Below are positions 35,484-44,179 of a stretch of DNA of 64,000 nt, piece by piece. Position 1 is the stretch's first letter, and the number at the start of each line of letters is the position of its first letter. Source of the stretch: Mariprofundus sp. (GTDB taxonomy: Bacteria > Pseudomonadota > Zetaproteobacteria > Mariprofundales > Mariprofundaceae); assembly GCA_021772835.1 (NCBI GenBank), contig JAJFLE010000017.1:1-64000 (forward strand), written 5' to 3'. Below the pieces are notes generated by a model. The model searched no databases. It was not told where the DNA came from and saw only the letters and a list, made by a program, of their open reading frames with translations. The position numbers were made by a program, and so were the translations under genes.

Positions 35484-35759
35484 TTGAATAGGGCCCCTTT
35501 TAATAATCCCCATGGAACTGTAACGATTGTTCCTTCTGTTTGCATTATTAATGCTTTAGAATTCCCAGCCAATTTAGGTAATAAGATTTGGAGGGATGTC
35601 GATTTTTGTTCTGTTATAAGTCGAATTCAGGTGGCTATCGGGTTGTATTCTATGTTAGCTATAGAGAATCTTGCTAATCAGGCGGGAGGGTTGCATTTAG
35701 CTGAATCTCAAACAGACGTGATATGTGAGGAACTGATGAAGAGTATGAGTTATGTATAG
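35484..35759 (+). CDS. Uncertain 91-residue ORF ahead of wzm
   Basis: A frame opened by TTG at 35484 and running into the wzm start (its stop TAG lies inside the first codons of wzm). The translation (NNPHGTVTIVPSVCIINALE onward) has no family resemblance and no clear ribosome binding site. The late part, EELMKSMSYV, recalls the GELIMSYAEL of the small ORF ahead of the sulfotransferase. It may be a fragment or chance. Base composition is more AT-rich than housekeeping genes. Confidence 0.3.
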   Translation: MNRAPFNNPHGTVTIVPSVCIINALEFPANLGNKIWRDVDFCSVISRIQVAIGLYSMLAIENLANQAGGLHLAESQTDVICEELMKSMSYV

Positions 35760-36588
35760 CAAGAGATCTGCGACTTATTTGCCTCACCATAATATTGGTT
35801 ACACCAAAGGGATGGTCGAGGAGCTAAGGTCACTTTGGAAAAGCCGCTTTGTCGGTGCGACTTTATTTCAGGTGAGGTTGTCAGAGCGTTACCAGGGTTC
35901 AGGGTTAGGTGTACTTTGGTCTGTTGTGGCTCCAGTACTGACTATGATTGTGATTGCGATTATTTTTCCGCTGTTAATGCGCATGAAAGTTGAGAATTAT
36001 GTTGTATATTTATTCTCCGGTTTGATTGTCTGGAAATTTATTTCTTCTGCAATCACAGCTGGTGGGGATGCAGCTGTTGGCTATAAGGCATTGATAACAA
36101 AAGTTGCACTACCTTCATTTTTGTATCCCGTAGTGGTTGTTTCTGTTGAGTTTGTGAATTTCGTTCTGATATTAATTGCATTACATGGTATTGCATTATT
36201 GTTCGGGTTTGATATCAATACACATTTATTTTATTTGTTAGTGGCGATGTTTGTAACCTTGTTATTTTGTGTCGGTATAGCCTCTTTCTTTAGTCTTCTA
36301 GTCGCATACTATAGAGATGTCAGGCAGGTGTTGGATGTGATTGTTCAAGCCTGTTTTTATCTCACACCTATTATCTACCCAATAACAATGATTCCAGAAA
36401 AATATCATATGATTATTGAGTTTAATGTGTTCTATCAATTTGTAAGAATTTTTCATCAGGCAATTTATCAGCCAGGTCCTCCTGTGTGGCAGTATATGAT
36501 TGCGCCTGCTGTGCTAGCCATTGTATTCTTTCTGGCTGGGTTGGCGGCACATCATAGATTCGGTCGCCAACTGGTATTCAGGGTATAG
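35752..36588 (+). CDS. wzm: ABC-2 type polysaccharide exporter permease
   Basis: 278 residues with six membrane helices and the ABC-2 polysaccharide export pattern: ERYQGSGLGVLWSVVAPVLT in the first amphipathic/TM region and LTPIIYPITMIPEKY near the end. It forms the membrane channel that exports an undecaprenyl-linked polysaccharide to the periplasm with the following ATPase. Gene spacing to wzt is two bases. Confidence 0.92.
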   Translation: MYSKRSATYLPHHNIGYTKGMVEELRSLWKSRFVGATLFQVRLSERYQGSGLGVLWSVVAPVLTMIVIAIIFPLLMRMKVENYVVYLFSGLIVWKFISSAITAGGDAAVGYKALITKVALPSFLYPVVVVSVEFVNFVLILIALHGIALLFGFDINTHLFYLLVAMFVTLLFCVGIASFFSLLVAYYRDVRQVLDVIVQACFYLTPIIYPITMIPEKYHMIIEFNVFYQFVRIFHQAIYQPGPPVWQYMIAPAVLAIVFFLAGLAAHHRFGRQLVFRV

Positions 36589-36590
36589 CT

Positions 36591-37340
36591 ATGGATAATG
36601 ATTTGGTGAAGATTACTGTTCAAGATTTAAGCATTACCTTCAGGCGTTATGCTGGACTCGCTCCTTCTTTCAGGGAAACAGTTGATCGATGGTTTACGAA
36701 GAAGGAGAAGGCTTCTCATGATTTCCTTGCGGTTAATCGTGTTAATTTTGAAGTGGGCCAAGGTGAGCGTGTCGCAGTCGTCGGTCATAATGGTGCAGGG
36801 AAATCTACCCTGTTAAAGTGTATCGCAGGTGTTTACCCCCCTTCTAAAGGGATGGTTCAAGTCGAGGGTATGTTAATTCCTTTGCTTGAGCTGGGTGCTG
36901 GTTTTTCTATGGCAATGAGTGTTCGAGAGAACATTTATTTGAACGGTGCGATACTTGGCTTGAGCCGGGAGAAAATTAGCGAGCTTGAAGAAGGTATTTT
37001 AGCTTTCGCTGAATTGAAGGAGTTCTCGGATTCACCTATGATTAATTTATCATCAGGCATGCGTAGTCGCTTGGGCTTTAGCATCGCTTCATTTTTAAAA
37101 CCCGAAATATTGCTTCTAGATGAAGTGTTTGCCACGGGTGATATTGCATTTGTAAAAAAAGCTACAGAAAAAATGGAAGAGATGATTGATAGCTGTCAGA
37201 TTGTACTCATGGTTTCACATCAAGAGGCTATTATTCGGGATGTGTGTAACCGAATGATAGTAATGCATCATGGGAAGGTTGTAATGGACGGTTCTGTTGA
37301 TGAATGCTACAAATTCTATCATGAATTACTTAAAGCATAG
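36591..37340 (+). CDS. wzt: ABC-type polysaccharide exporter ATPase
   Basis: 249 residues. Walker A VVGHNGAGKSTLLKCIAG; signature LSSGMRSRLGFSIA; Walker B ILLLDEVFATGD; H-loop MVSHQE. VEGMLIPLLELGAGF is typical of Wzt/TagH/KpsT ATPases. There is no C-terminal carbohydrate-binding domain, which larger Wzt proteins use to check the chain end, so it is of the short kind. It would power export with the permease at 35752. Confidence 0.94.
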   Translation: MDNDLVKITVQDLSITFRRYAGLAPSFRETVDRWFTKKEKASHDFLAVNRVNFEVGQGERVAVVGHNGAGKSTLLKCIAGVYPPSKGMVQVEGMLIPLLELGAGFSMAMSVRENIYLNGAILGLSREKISELEEGILAFAELKEFSDSPMINLSSGMRSRLGFSIASFLKPEILLLDEVFATGDIAFVKKATEKMEEMIDSCQIVLMVSHQEAIIRDVCNRMIVMHHGKVVMDGSVDECYKFYHELLKA

Positions 37341-37427
37341 TGAAGTGGCAGGAATGAAGATATTTTAGATGATCGGAACTCATTTTTCGAGCCGATATCC
37401 AGCTTGTGTAGAGGCTTGATATATATT

Positions 37428-37550
37428 ATGCCGAAACGATCTGACTATATGGTTATGATCAATGAAAGCGTAGGGGAACTGATCATGAGTTATGCAGAGT
37501 TAAAAGAAAAGCTGACGTTGGTAGGAAAGGAAGGGCAGTTAGGCGAATGA
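37428..37550 (+). CDS. Small 40-residue ORF coupled to the sulfotransferase
   Basis: ATG at 37428 opens MPKRSDYMVMINESVGELIM and then SYAELKEKLTLVGKEGQLGE, ending in TGA at 37548-37550. The sulfotransferase ATG sits in the last codon (ATGA overlap), which favours real translation. It is a charged, mostly helical peptide with no known family. It may only serve to couple translation. Confidence 0.4.
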   Translation: MPKRSDYMVMINESVGELIMSYAELKEKLTLVGKEGQLGE

Positions 37551-38359
37551 GTCTGCAAAATTTTATTATTTTAACCAGGGGTCGCACTGGCTCAACTGCA
37601 ATTGTGGATGAGATTAACAGTCATCCTGAAGTGATATGTCATCAGGAGTTGTTTCTTCCTGGTTCAGATGAATTCGGCAACCTCTATGAAAAATATGTGA
37701 ATGGTGAGGATGTTTTTAACGCAGGTACATATGTCCTGTGCCCATTTCCTCTTTTTATCAGGGCCCATTTAAGTATTGAGAATTGGAATATCTTACCCAT
37801 GGAGAAAAGGAGGGGAGCCCTTGATCTATACTGGGACTATATTATCTCATCGCATCATAAGCCGGGAGCTAAGGCTTTAGGGTTTAAGATGATGTGGCAT
37901 CATGATGATGTATTTAATGGCGTTGTTAACTATCTGAATAAAAATAACTTTTCAGTTATTTATTTAAAACGTAATTCGGCGCGAATGGTGATTTCCGGTA
38001 TGGTGGCTAAACAGCGCAATGTATATAACACCCGTCAGAGGAAGGCTATTGATGCACCTTTGCACTTGAGTGTTCGGGATTTTAAACGAGCTGTTGGTAA
38101 TGAAAATATTGAAGTGCGACAGGAACTGGCATTTCTGAGGTTCAGGGAGTTGCCGTTTGTTGAAGTGGATTACGAAACCTACTTGAGCGACCGGAGTTGT
38201 TTCTTCTCAATGGTTTTTAGCTTCCTGGGAGTATCACCATGGGTTCCTGAAGGGACTGACTATCAGGTTCAGATTAACGATCTTCGTAAAACAATCAGTA
38301 ATTTTGATGAATTATCAGAAGTAGCCAATGAAATTGGGTGCCCTATTGATGCTCCATAG
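37547..38359 (+). CDS. Sulfotransferase, Stf0-like
   Basis: 270 residues. The N-terminal PAPS phosphate loop is FIILTRGRTGSTAIVDEI, followed by HPEVICHQELF; the 3'-phosphate region is VIYLKRNSARMVISGMV. This order fits Stf0-type/trehalose-like sulfotransferases, which move sulfate from PAPS to a sugar hydroxyl. In a polysaccharide locus it may sulfate the glycan. No PAPS synthesis genes are seen here. Alternative: a related sulfotransferase-fold enzyme with other donors. Confidence 0.78.
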   Translation: MSLQNFIILTRGRTGSTAIVDEINSHPEVICHQELFLPGSDEFGNLYEKYVNGEDVFNAGTYVLCPFPLFIRAHLSIENWNILPMEKRRGALDLYWDYIISSHHKPGAKALGFKMMWHHDDVFNGVVNYLNKNNFSVIYLKRNSARMVISGMVAKQRNVYNTRQRKAIDAPLHLSVRDFKRAVGNENIEVRQELAFLRFRELPFVEVDYETYLSDRSCFFSMVFSFLGVSPWVPEGTDYQVQINDLRKTISNFDELSEVANEIGCPIDAP

Positions 38360-38410
38360 TTAATCATTACTTTAGTTATATTTTCCTATGAAAAAAAATG
38401 GAGCTCAAAT

Positions 38411-39973
38411 ATGTCTGAAAGCATTAATGTCGTAGGTTTTTTCCATACCTATGCCCAGGATGGTGAACTTGACCCCTATATGGTGCAGGTAGCTGAAGCA
38501 TTTGAGGCTAGCGGTGTTCACTTGCACGTATTGATGGCGAATGATTTGGTGCATGTTCTGTCTGATAATGAGTTTCATTCAGGTGTCTCGGAAGACAGGC
38601 TGATTGATTATATTAATTCACTCGATCCTGCATTTATATTTTCCACAAACCGTGCAGGTATCTCTCAGAGAATAATGAGTGAAACCTCATGTCCGATTCT
38701 TACCAGAATGGTGGACTTGATTCCCTTTTACCATCAGGGAGGAGATGATCAGCCACTGTTTTGTGATCGTGATTATCTATTAACTCCGACTTCCAACAGT
38801 GTTTCCTATTGGGAAAATAAATACCCAGCGTTGAAGGGTAAAGTACACTATGTGCCTTTTGCTACTGACCCATCAGGGTTTACTGCAAAGCCAGAGCAGG
38901 ATATTAATGTCAGTTTTGTAGGAACGAGCTTCTACTGCGATCATATTATTAATATTTTTAATGCATATTCTGAAAATTCACAAGTGATTAGGTCTTTGAA
39001 GGCATTGATTCAAGATGTTGAGGATGATTTTGATTTGGATTTTGATAGTGCCGTTGCTCGACATGAGTTGAGTTTTGTATACAAAGAATTTGGAATCAAT
39101 GCTGATGAGTTTAAAATTTTCATCGCGAACATGATTTCAATGAATTATCGCTTTAAATGTCTGGATGCAGTTGCTGATAAAGGTCTAAAGTTATACGGCA
39201 CTAAAAATTGGGTGGATGTTGCTAAGTACTCGCGTAAATTACTTAATTGTTATCAGTTCGGTGAGTTTATCAAAACGCGGGAACAACTCATCGATGTGTA
39301 TCAGCGCTCAAAAATTGCTCTCAATGTATCGCATCACCAGGCTGTGGATGGTTTGCCGTACCGTGTGTTTGATGTCATGGCATCCAGTGCTTTGTTAATT
39401 ACAGAGTATAATAAAAACTCGGACCTTTTCACCCTGTTTGGCCAGGATATGCCTGTCCCAATGTATAAGGATGAACGTGAGTTAAGAGGGCTGGTGGAAT
39501 ATTATCTGGAAAATGAAGATGAACGTTTGAACGTTGTGAATAAATGTAACTTGCTGATTGCCCATAACCATTCGTTTTGTGATCGGGTGAGGGGTTATTT
39601 TCAGGTGCTTGGAATGCCAGCTCCTGAACCTGATGTTAAAGGTGGCTGCGCTCGTATTGAACGCTCTGAGGTGGCTTCGACTAGGGCAGAAGTGGCAGAG
39701 GTGGTCATTGAGAGGGTCGACCCTTCCAACTATCAGACTAAAATGGGAGTGGCTTTACAAAAAATGCGCAGTGCGCTTCCATTTGTCGCCGGTTCAACTC
39801 GGGTGTTTATGTTGAGCGTATTAGTCATGGCTGCCCGTGTGATGTTGAAATGCCTACCAAATATTGTGTTGCGCAGGGTTAAATTGTTTGTGATGCATTC
39901 ATTTTCAGATGAGTTTCAAAAGGGTGTTAAGAAAAATTTGCATGGATCGCATGACTTAAGCAAGGGGGAATAG
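38411..39973 (+). CDS. CgeB-like glycosyltransferase
   Basis: 520 residues. The middle part has DYLLTPTSNSVSYWENKYP and HYVPFATDPSGF. The later part has ALNVSHHQAVDGLPYRVFDV, then MASSALLITEYNKN, which is the nucleotide-sugar site pattern of the CgeB/DUF3880-type GT-B enzymes. A hydrophobic C-terminal helix (STRVFMLSVLVMAARVMLKC) suggests membrane contact. Donor and acceptor unknown. GGAGCTCAAAT precedes the ATG. Confidence 0.75.
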   Translation: MSESINVVGFFHTYAQDGELDPYMVQVAEAFEASGVHLHVLMANDLVHVLSDNEFHSGVSEDRLIDYINSLDPAFIFSTNRAGISQRIMSETSCPILTRMVDLIPFYHQGGDDQPLFCDRDYLLTPTSNSVSYWENKYPALKGKVHYVPFATDPSGFTAKPEQDINVSFVGTSFYCDHIINIFNAYSENSQVIRSLKALIQDVEDDFDLDFDSAVARHELSFVYKEFGINADEFKIFIANMISMNYRFKCLDAVADKGLKLYGTKNWVDVAKYSRKLLNCYQFGEFIKTREQLIDVYQRSKIALNVSHHQAVDGLPYRVFDVMASSALLITEYNKNSDLFTLFGQDMPVPMYKDERELRGLVEYYLENEDERLNVVNKCNLLIAHNHSFCDRVRGYFQVLGMPAPEPDVKGGCARIERSEVASTRAEVAEVVIERVDPSNYQTKMGVALQKMRSALPFVAGSTRVFMLSVLVMAARVMLKCLPNIVLRRVKLFVMHSFSDEFQKGVKKNLHGSHDLSKGE

Positions 39974-40115
39974 GTAACTTGGAAAATTTATGTTTGTATT
40001 GAAGTTCACCAGGGAGCTCAGATAAATGTAAGGTTGTACCGAATGCATGCTTTGTAAACGTACTTATTTTAATTAGTTTACGGTGAGTTTTTTTTGTTGA
40101 AACCATGTAGGTCCA

Positions 40116-40133
40116 AGTCACATAATTGTGACT
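40116..40133. promoter_or_regulatory. Perfect palindrome upstream of the sugar methyltransferase
   Basis: AGTCACA-TAAT-TGTGACT is a perfect 7-base inverted repeat, 50 bases before the start codon of the next gene. It could be an operator or a small RNA hairpin. A further stem (GTAAAC/GTTTAC, about 40053-40081) followed shortly by eight T residues lies upstream and may end the preceding transcript. Confidence 0.4.
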
Positions 40134-40182
40134 AATGTTGTAGTTTGAAGTTAAGTGAACCAAGCAGGAGTGGGGTGAAAGA

Positions 40183-41415
40183 GTGGGAAATAAAACTATT
40201 CGTCAAGTAAAGTCCAATGATATTCAGGGTGAGAAGGAACTGTTTCTGCAAATAGTAACGGATATGCTGGAATATGCTGGAGTACTTCGGCCTGCTCCGA
40301 ATTGGGATCTTGATCGCGGAGGGCAAGATGGCGGCGAGTATTTTCAAGAGGTTGTGCTGGATGGCGGGGTAGCACAAGTAAATACAGAGTATCAGTTTAA
40401 TGAACACCACTATGAAGAGCATTTTTCATCTCTGAGTAGAATGATGGACCCATGGGTTGGTTGTACAGGAATGGGTACTGTCACTCCAGAAAATGTCAGA
40501 CCGTATATAGATTATTTATATGGTATAGACCATTTAGGTTTAATGAACGAATATTTTGATATTGATGGGAACATGAAAGAAGGTCGCTTGCCACTGATGG
40601 TGACTGATCTAGGCAGTATCATGGATGCGAATTTAATTACTTCCTTACTTGATGGCGAGCAGGAGTTGCTCATTGTTGAAGTAGGCGGTGGTTATGGTCG
40701 CTTAGCAGAAGTATTCATAAATATTTTTGGGCCTGAAAGAATTAAGTATGTGCTGGTTGATGCTGTGCCTGCCAGTTTAATGTACTCAGAATTATATATG
40801 AAAGACCGTTTTCCTGATATGAATGTTGGCTCTTATTACCGTGGTGATGATTTTGATTTAGAGAAGTATTCTTGTTATGTGATTCCAGCTTGGCATTTTG
40901 AGCGTTTGAACAAGTATCAATTTGATGCTTGCATCAACATACAGAGCATGCAGGAGATGTCTCAAAATCACGTTGATTATTATTTAAATCTTTTTGACAA
41001 GGTAGTGAAAAATGAAGGGCTAATATATTTGTCAAATGAGAAGGATTATGTTTTCAGAGGGACGTGGGATTTTCCTCAGCATTGGCAAAAAGTATTTCAG
41101 GATAGAACACCAAGATCATGGACTAGGCACTCACCAACAGAAATGTTTTTGAAAAAGTCGGGTGAAAATTTTGATCGAGAAAATCAATTGATTGAGTTTA
41201 TGTATCAAAAACAACTTCATGGATATGATGTGCTTGCTAAGCTAAAGGAAAAGGTAATTCAATCGGAAGCAGTGATGGGCATGTTGGAGTCCATTAAGCT
41301 GCAAGTTCAAGATGTGAACTCATCGGTTGAAGGTGTGAACGCTTCGGTTGAAGGTGTGAGCGCTTTGGTTGAAGGTGTGAACGCTTCGGTTCTCCTTAAA
41401 TGGAAAAAACATTGA
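40183..41415 (+). CDS. Putative sugar O-methyltransferase with C-terminal heptapeptide repeats
   Basis: 410 residues. The core resembles the putative sugar O-methyltransferase family (TIGR04371-like): FNEHHYEEHFSSLSRMMDPW, then LLIVEVGGGYGRLAEVFI as SAM motif I, and INIQSMQEMSQNHVDYYL. After about residue 377 the chain carries a repeated heptad (VNSSVEG, VNASVEG, VSALVEG, VNASV), encoded by 21-base tandem repeats at 41312-41395. That would make a coiled-coil or amphipathic tail. Start is a GTG at 40183 with AGGAG 12 bases away, so the start is less certain. Confidence 0.72.
   Translation: MGNKTIRQVKSNDIQGEKELFLQIVTDMLEYAGVLRPAPNWDLDRGGQDGGEYFQEVVLDGGVAQVNTEYQFNEHHYEEHFSSLSRMMDPWVGCTGMGTVTPENVRPYIDYLYGIDHLGLMNEYFDIDGNMKEGRLPLMVTDLGSIMDANLITSLLDGEQELLIVEVGGGYGRLAEVFINIFGPERIKYVLVDAVPASLMYSELYMKDRFPDMNVGSYYRGDDFDLEKYSCYVIPAWHFERLNKYQFDACINIQSMQEMSQNHVDYYLNLFDKVVKNEGLIYLSNEKDYVFRGTWDFPQHWQKVFQDRTPRSWTRHSPTEMFLKKSGENFDRENQLIEFMYQKQLHGYDVLAKLKEKVIQSEAVMGMLESIKLQVQDVNSSVEGVNASVEGVSALVEGVNASVLLKWKKH
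41312..41395 (+). repeat. 21-base in-frame tandem repeat, four units
   Basis: Units of the form GTGAACGCTTCGGTTGAAGG are repeated with small changes (GTGAACTCATCG, GTGAACGCTTCG, GTGAGCGCTTTG, GTGAACGCTTCG). Each unit is seven codons, so a change in copy number would keep the frame and only alter tail length. Confidence 0.8.
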
Positions 41416-41457
41416 AAGTAGATGTACTGAGAGAGTGCCCTGTCTTTATATTGCATC

Positions 41458-42525
41458 ATGGAGAATCATCTCTTCCAGAGGATGCGTTCTGAGATGACTG
41501 ACCATTATATGGTAAGCATGATTTTGCTTGCTTACAATCAGGAATCATTCGTTGCTAAAGCGGTGTCAGGCGCTTTGGCGCAGACCTATTCCCCACTTGA
41601 AATTATTATTTCTGATGATTATTCAGTAGACCGAACGTTCGAGGAAATTCAAGAGTGTGTGAAACCTTATAACGGACCTCATAAGGTTACTGTTAGACAA
41701 AACCTGGAAAATATTGGCGTGAATGAACATGTGAATGTTGTAATGCGTGAAGCTCACGGGGATTTGATTATTATTGCTTCCGGGGATGATATTTCCCTGC
41801 CTGACAGAGTATCTGATATTGTGGATGTATGGAAAACTGGAGCATTAGGTGTCTATTCAAACGCAATTATAATAGATGCAGATGGAAATCAGAAAAATAC
41901 AATTGCTCATGAAACTTATGCGGGATTAACCAATTGGAAGGATATGGTGCAATTGGGATCTCATGGATCCTGGGGCTGCGCATATGCCTGGGATAGAAAG
42001 GTATTTGATGTCTTTGGTGATGTTCCCCTTAATGTTGTAGGAGAAGATGCATCTATCCCTTTCCGGTGTGCATTACTTGGCACGGTGAGCTATCTGAAGC
42101 AGCCACTCGTATTATATAGAGACCATGGGAAAAACCTTTCATTCTGGGCGCGCCTAAAGGGTTGCCATAAAAAAGAAATGATGACTTTATCCATTGAAAG
42201 TTTATGGCAGCTATTGATTCATTATGAGAATTGGAAGGACGATGCTCGGGTTGCTTATGAGCATGGATACATCACTAAAGAAGAACTTGATTGGGCGGTT
42301 GTACTTCTTGAAGATCATATCCGGCTTAAAAAAGAGCAGATGAAAATGATGGGTTCAGGTGTTCCTAATCTCTTATTGCGCTTTGGTATTATTGTTTTGA
42401 AGGCTTGTTCTTCCAGGCAACCAGCGTATTGGATTCGACATTCCTTGAGTATTGTTCTGCAATACCGGTTCCCGGAATGTCGACGTATTCTTTTGAAGCT
42501 TAAAGCACGTGGTCAGCATGCATAA
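41458..42525 (+). CDS. GT2-family glycosyltransferase
   Basis: 355 residues. GT-A fold start: MVSMILLAYNQESFVAKAVS and EIIISDDYSVDRTFEEI. Then the DXD-like segment LIIIASGDDISLPDRV, and ALLGTVSYLKQPLVLYRDHG as acceptor region. The start could also be an internal ATG (codon 9 or 13), since the family begins close to MVSMILLAYNQ. It probably adds one sugar of the repeat unit. A decayed GT2 fragment lies directly downstream. Confidence 0.85.
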   Translation: MENHLFQRMRSEMTDHYMVSMILLAYNQESFVAKAVSGALAQTYSPLEIIISDDYSVDRTFEEIQECVKPYNGPHKVTVRQNLENIGVNEHVNVVMREAHGDLIIIASGDDISLPDRVSDIVDVWKTGALGVYSNAIIIDADGNQKNTIAHETYAGLTNWKDMVQLGSHGSWGCAYAWDRKVFDVFGDVPLNVVGEDASIPFRCALLGTVSYLKQPLVLYRDHGKNLSFWARLKGCHKKEMMTLSIESLWQLLIHYENWKDDARVAYEHGYITKEELDWAVVLLEDHIRLKKEQMKMMGSGVPNLLLRFGIIVLKACSSRQPAYWIRHSLSIVLQYRFPECRRILLKLKARGQHA

Positions 42526-42536
42526 GTCATCCACGA

Positions 42537-42840
42537 TGAATCGACTTCCGCTATTTTCAGTTGTGATACCCACATTGACCGCGGCTACATATTTGTAATG
42601 TGCAATTGCTGTTTTTGTAATTATGCATGCTCAAATATGAAGCTTATAGTTTTGGATGAAGGTTCGGTAGATCCATAGGCACTGATTCACTTATGAGCCG
42701 TAGTACGGCGGGTTGGAGCTAGTAAAGGAACTCACTTGTCTTTATCTGGTTCATCGCTGAGCATGCGTTGCATGCTGAATAGATGTGAACTGAATGCTTC
42801 CATTCTGGTGCCTAGAGACAGCCAGCTCCGAGTGGATAAA
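42537..42840 (+). pseudogene. Decayed GT2 glycosyltransferase remnant
   Basis: The region translates to NRLPLFSVVIPTLTAATYL then a stop, and in a shifted frame about 85 bases later to MKLIVLDEGSVDP then a stop. These match in order the first two motifs of GT2 enzymes (SVVIPTYN..YL and EIIVVDDGSTDG). A third frame gives YEPVVRRVGASKG, like the third motif. No intact frame remains. The reading is by eye and short, so moderately sure. Confidence 0.5.
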
Positions 42841-42842
42841 GT

Positions 42843-44177
42843 GTGAGTGACGTGTCGAGGGCGAAAACCCGCAAAGAGAGAATTATCAGGACAGCCTCGG
42901 TCGGAGGTTATGCGAAAGCGGTAAGTCTGCTGGTCTCATTTATGATGGTGCCGATTGCAGTTAACTACCTTGGCATTGAGCAATATGGGATGTGGATCGC
43001 TATATCATCATTGATAGCTCTCTTTTCTTTTGTTGACGGTGGTGCGGCAAACGCCCTAGTTAATATGATATCTCATGCTTCGGGGGGTAACAAGGCGAAC
43101 GCGATGAGGAGTATTGTCTCCAGCGGTTTTTTTATGCTGCTCGCTATCGCATTGGTTGGTTGCCTGCTATACGTTCTGATCTATGATGATATCCCTTGGG
43201 CTTGGGTACTCGGTTTGCCAACAGAGTCTAATCATAGCGAGTTGCTGTTGCTGGCGCTTGTTGTAGGTGTGGCGGCCTTTATTACCATGCCCTGTTCAGT
43301 GGCTGGAAATGTGCAACGCGGGCTACAGGATGGAAATATTGAAGCATTCTGGATGGCGAAAGGCCAATTGCTATCGTTGCTGTTCGTGTTTGTGGCAATT
43401 CAGCTTGATTTGCAACTTGCCGGTTTCGCCTGTGCCATCATTCTAGGCCCGATCGTTGCATCAATTCTTAACAGCGTGATCTACTTTGCTTTTCGTCGTC
43501 GCGATATTGCGCCACATATCTCGAGCGTTCGCGGAGATGAGGTGCGGACGATGCTGGGGACAGGAGGGTTGTTTCTTGTTCTACAGATTACGGCCGTGAT
43601 CCAGGCAAAGGCTGACAATGTGATTATTGCAAATATGCTTGGCCCATCTTCAGTAACCCAGTATGCCATCTGTCTGCAACTCTTTCTCTTTATTCCAACG
43701 CTGATGGGATTGATTCTGGCACCGCTGTGGCCTGCATATAGGGAAGCTTTGTCCAGTGGGGACCTGCTCTGGATCCAGCGCGTTTTCTACAGAAGTATGA
43801 AGCTTACCTTCTTCATCGCTGCTCCGGCTGCGTTAATTCTGGCACTGTTCGGTCGACAGATTATCGCCCTCTGGGTCGGAGAGGAGGTTATGCCTTCAGG
43901 ATTATTGCTGGGTGGAGCTGCTGTCTGGGGCCTGATGCTGGTTGCCGGCAGTGCCATGGCAATGCTGCTTAACGGTTTGCAAATTATTAAAACTCAGATT
44001 GTTGTGGCACTATCCGCTGCAGTATTAAATATTGGCTTGTCGATCTGGTTTATCTCCCTGATCGGCGTTGAAGGTGCAGTTTATGGTTCAGTTATCTCCT
44101 ATCTGGTATGCGCGATGATCCCATACTACTTTATCATACCCCGACTATTGCGGGATCGTTGTGAAGGGATTGCATAG
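42843..44177 (+). CDS. wzx: Wzx-like lipid-linked oligosaccharide flippase
   Basis: 444 residues with about twelve membrane helices. The family start is visible: RTASVGGYAKAVSLLVSFMM and YLGIEQYGMWIAISSLIALF, typical of polysaccharide transporters (MOP/PST group). It would turn undecaprenyl-PP-linked repeat units to the periplasmic face. GTG start at 42843. It begins a run of genes with a less AT-rich, more uniform composition (to about 48.5 kb) and coexists with an ABC exporter in the same locus. Confidence 0.9.
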   Translation: MSDVSRAKTRKERIIRTASVGGYAKAVSLLVSFMMVPIAVNYLGIEQYGMWIAISSLIALFSFVDGGAANALVNMISHASGGNKANAMRSIVSSGFFMLLAIALVGCLLYVLIYDDIPWAWVLGLPTESNHSELLLLALVVGVAAFITMPCSVAGNVQRGLQDGNIEAFWMAKGQLLSLLFVFVAIQLDLQLAGFACAIILGPIVASILNSVIYFAFRRRDIAPHISSVRGDEVRTMLGTGGLFLVLQITAVIQAKADNVIIANMLGPSSVTQYAICLQLFLFIPTLMGLILAPLWPAYREALSSGDLLWIQRVFYRSMKLTFFIAAPAALILALFGRQIIALWVGEEVMPSGLLLGGAAVWGLMLVAGSAMAMLLNGLQIIKTQIVVALSAAVLNIGLSIWFISLIGVEGAVYGSVISYLVCAMIPYYFIIPRLLRDRCEGIA

Positions 44178-44179
44178 GA

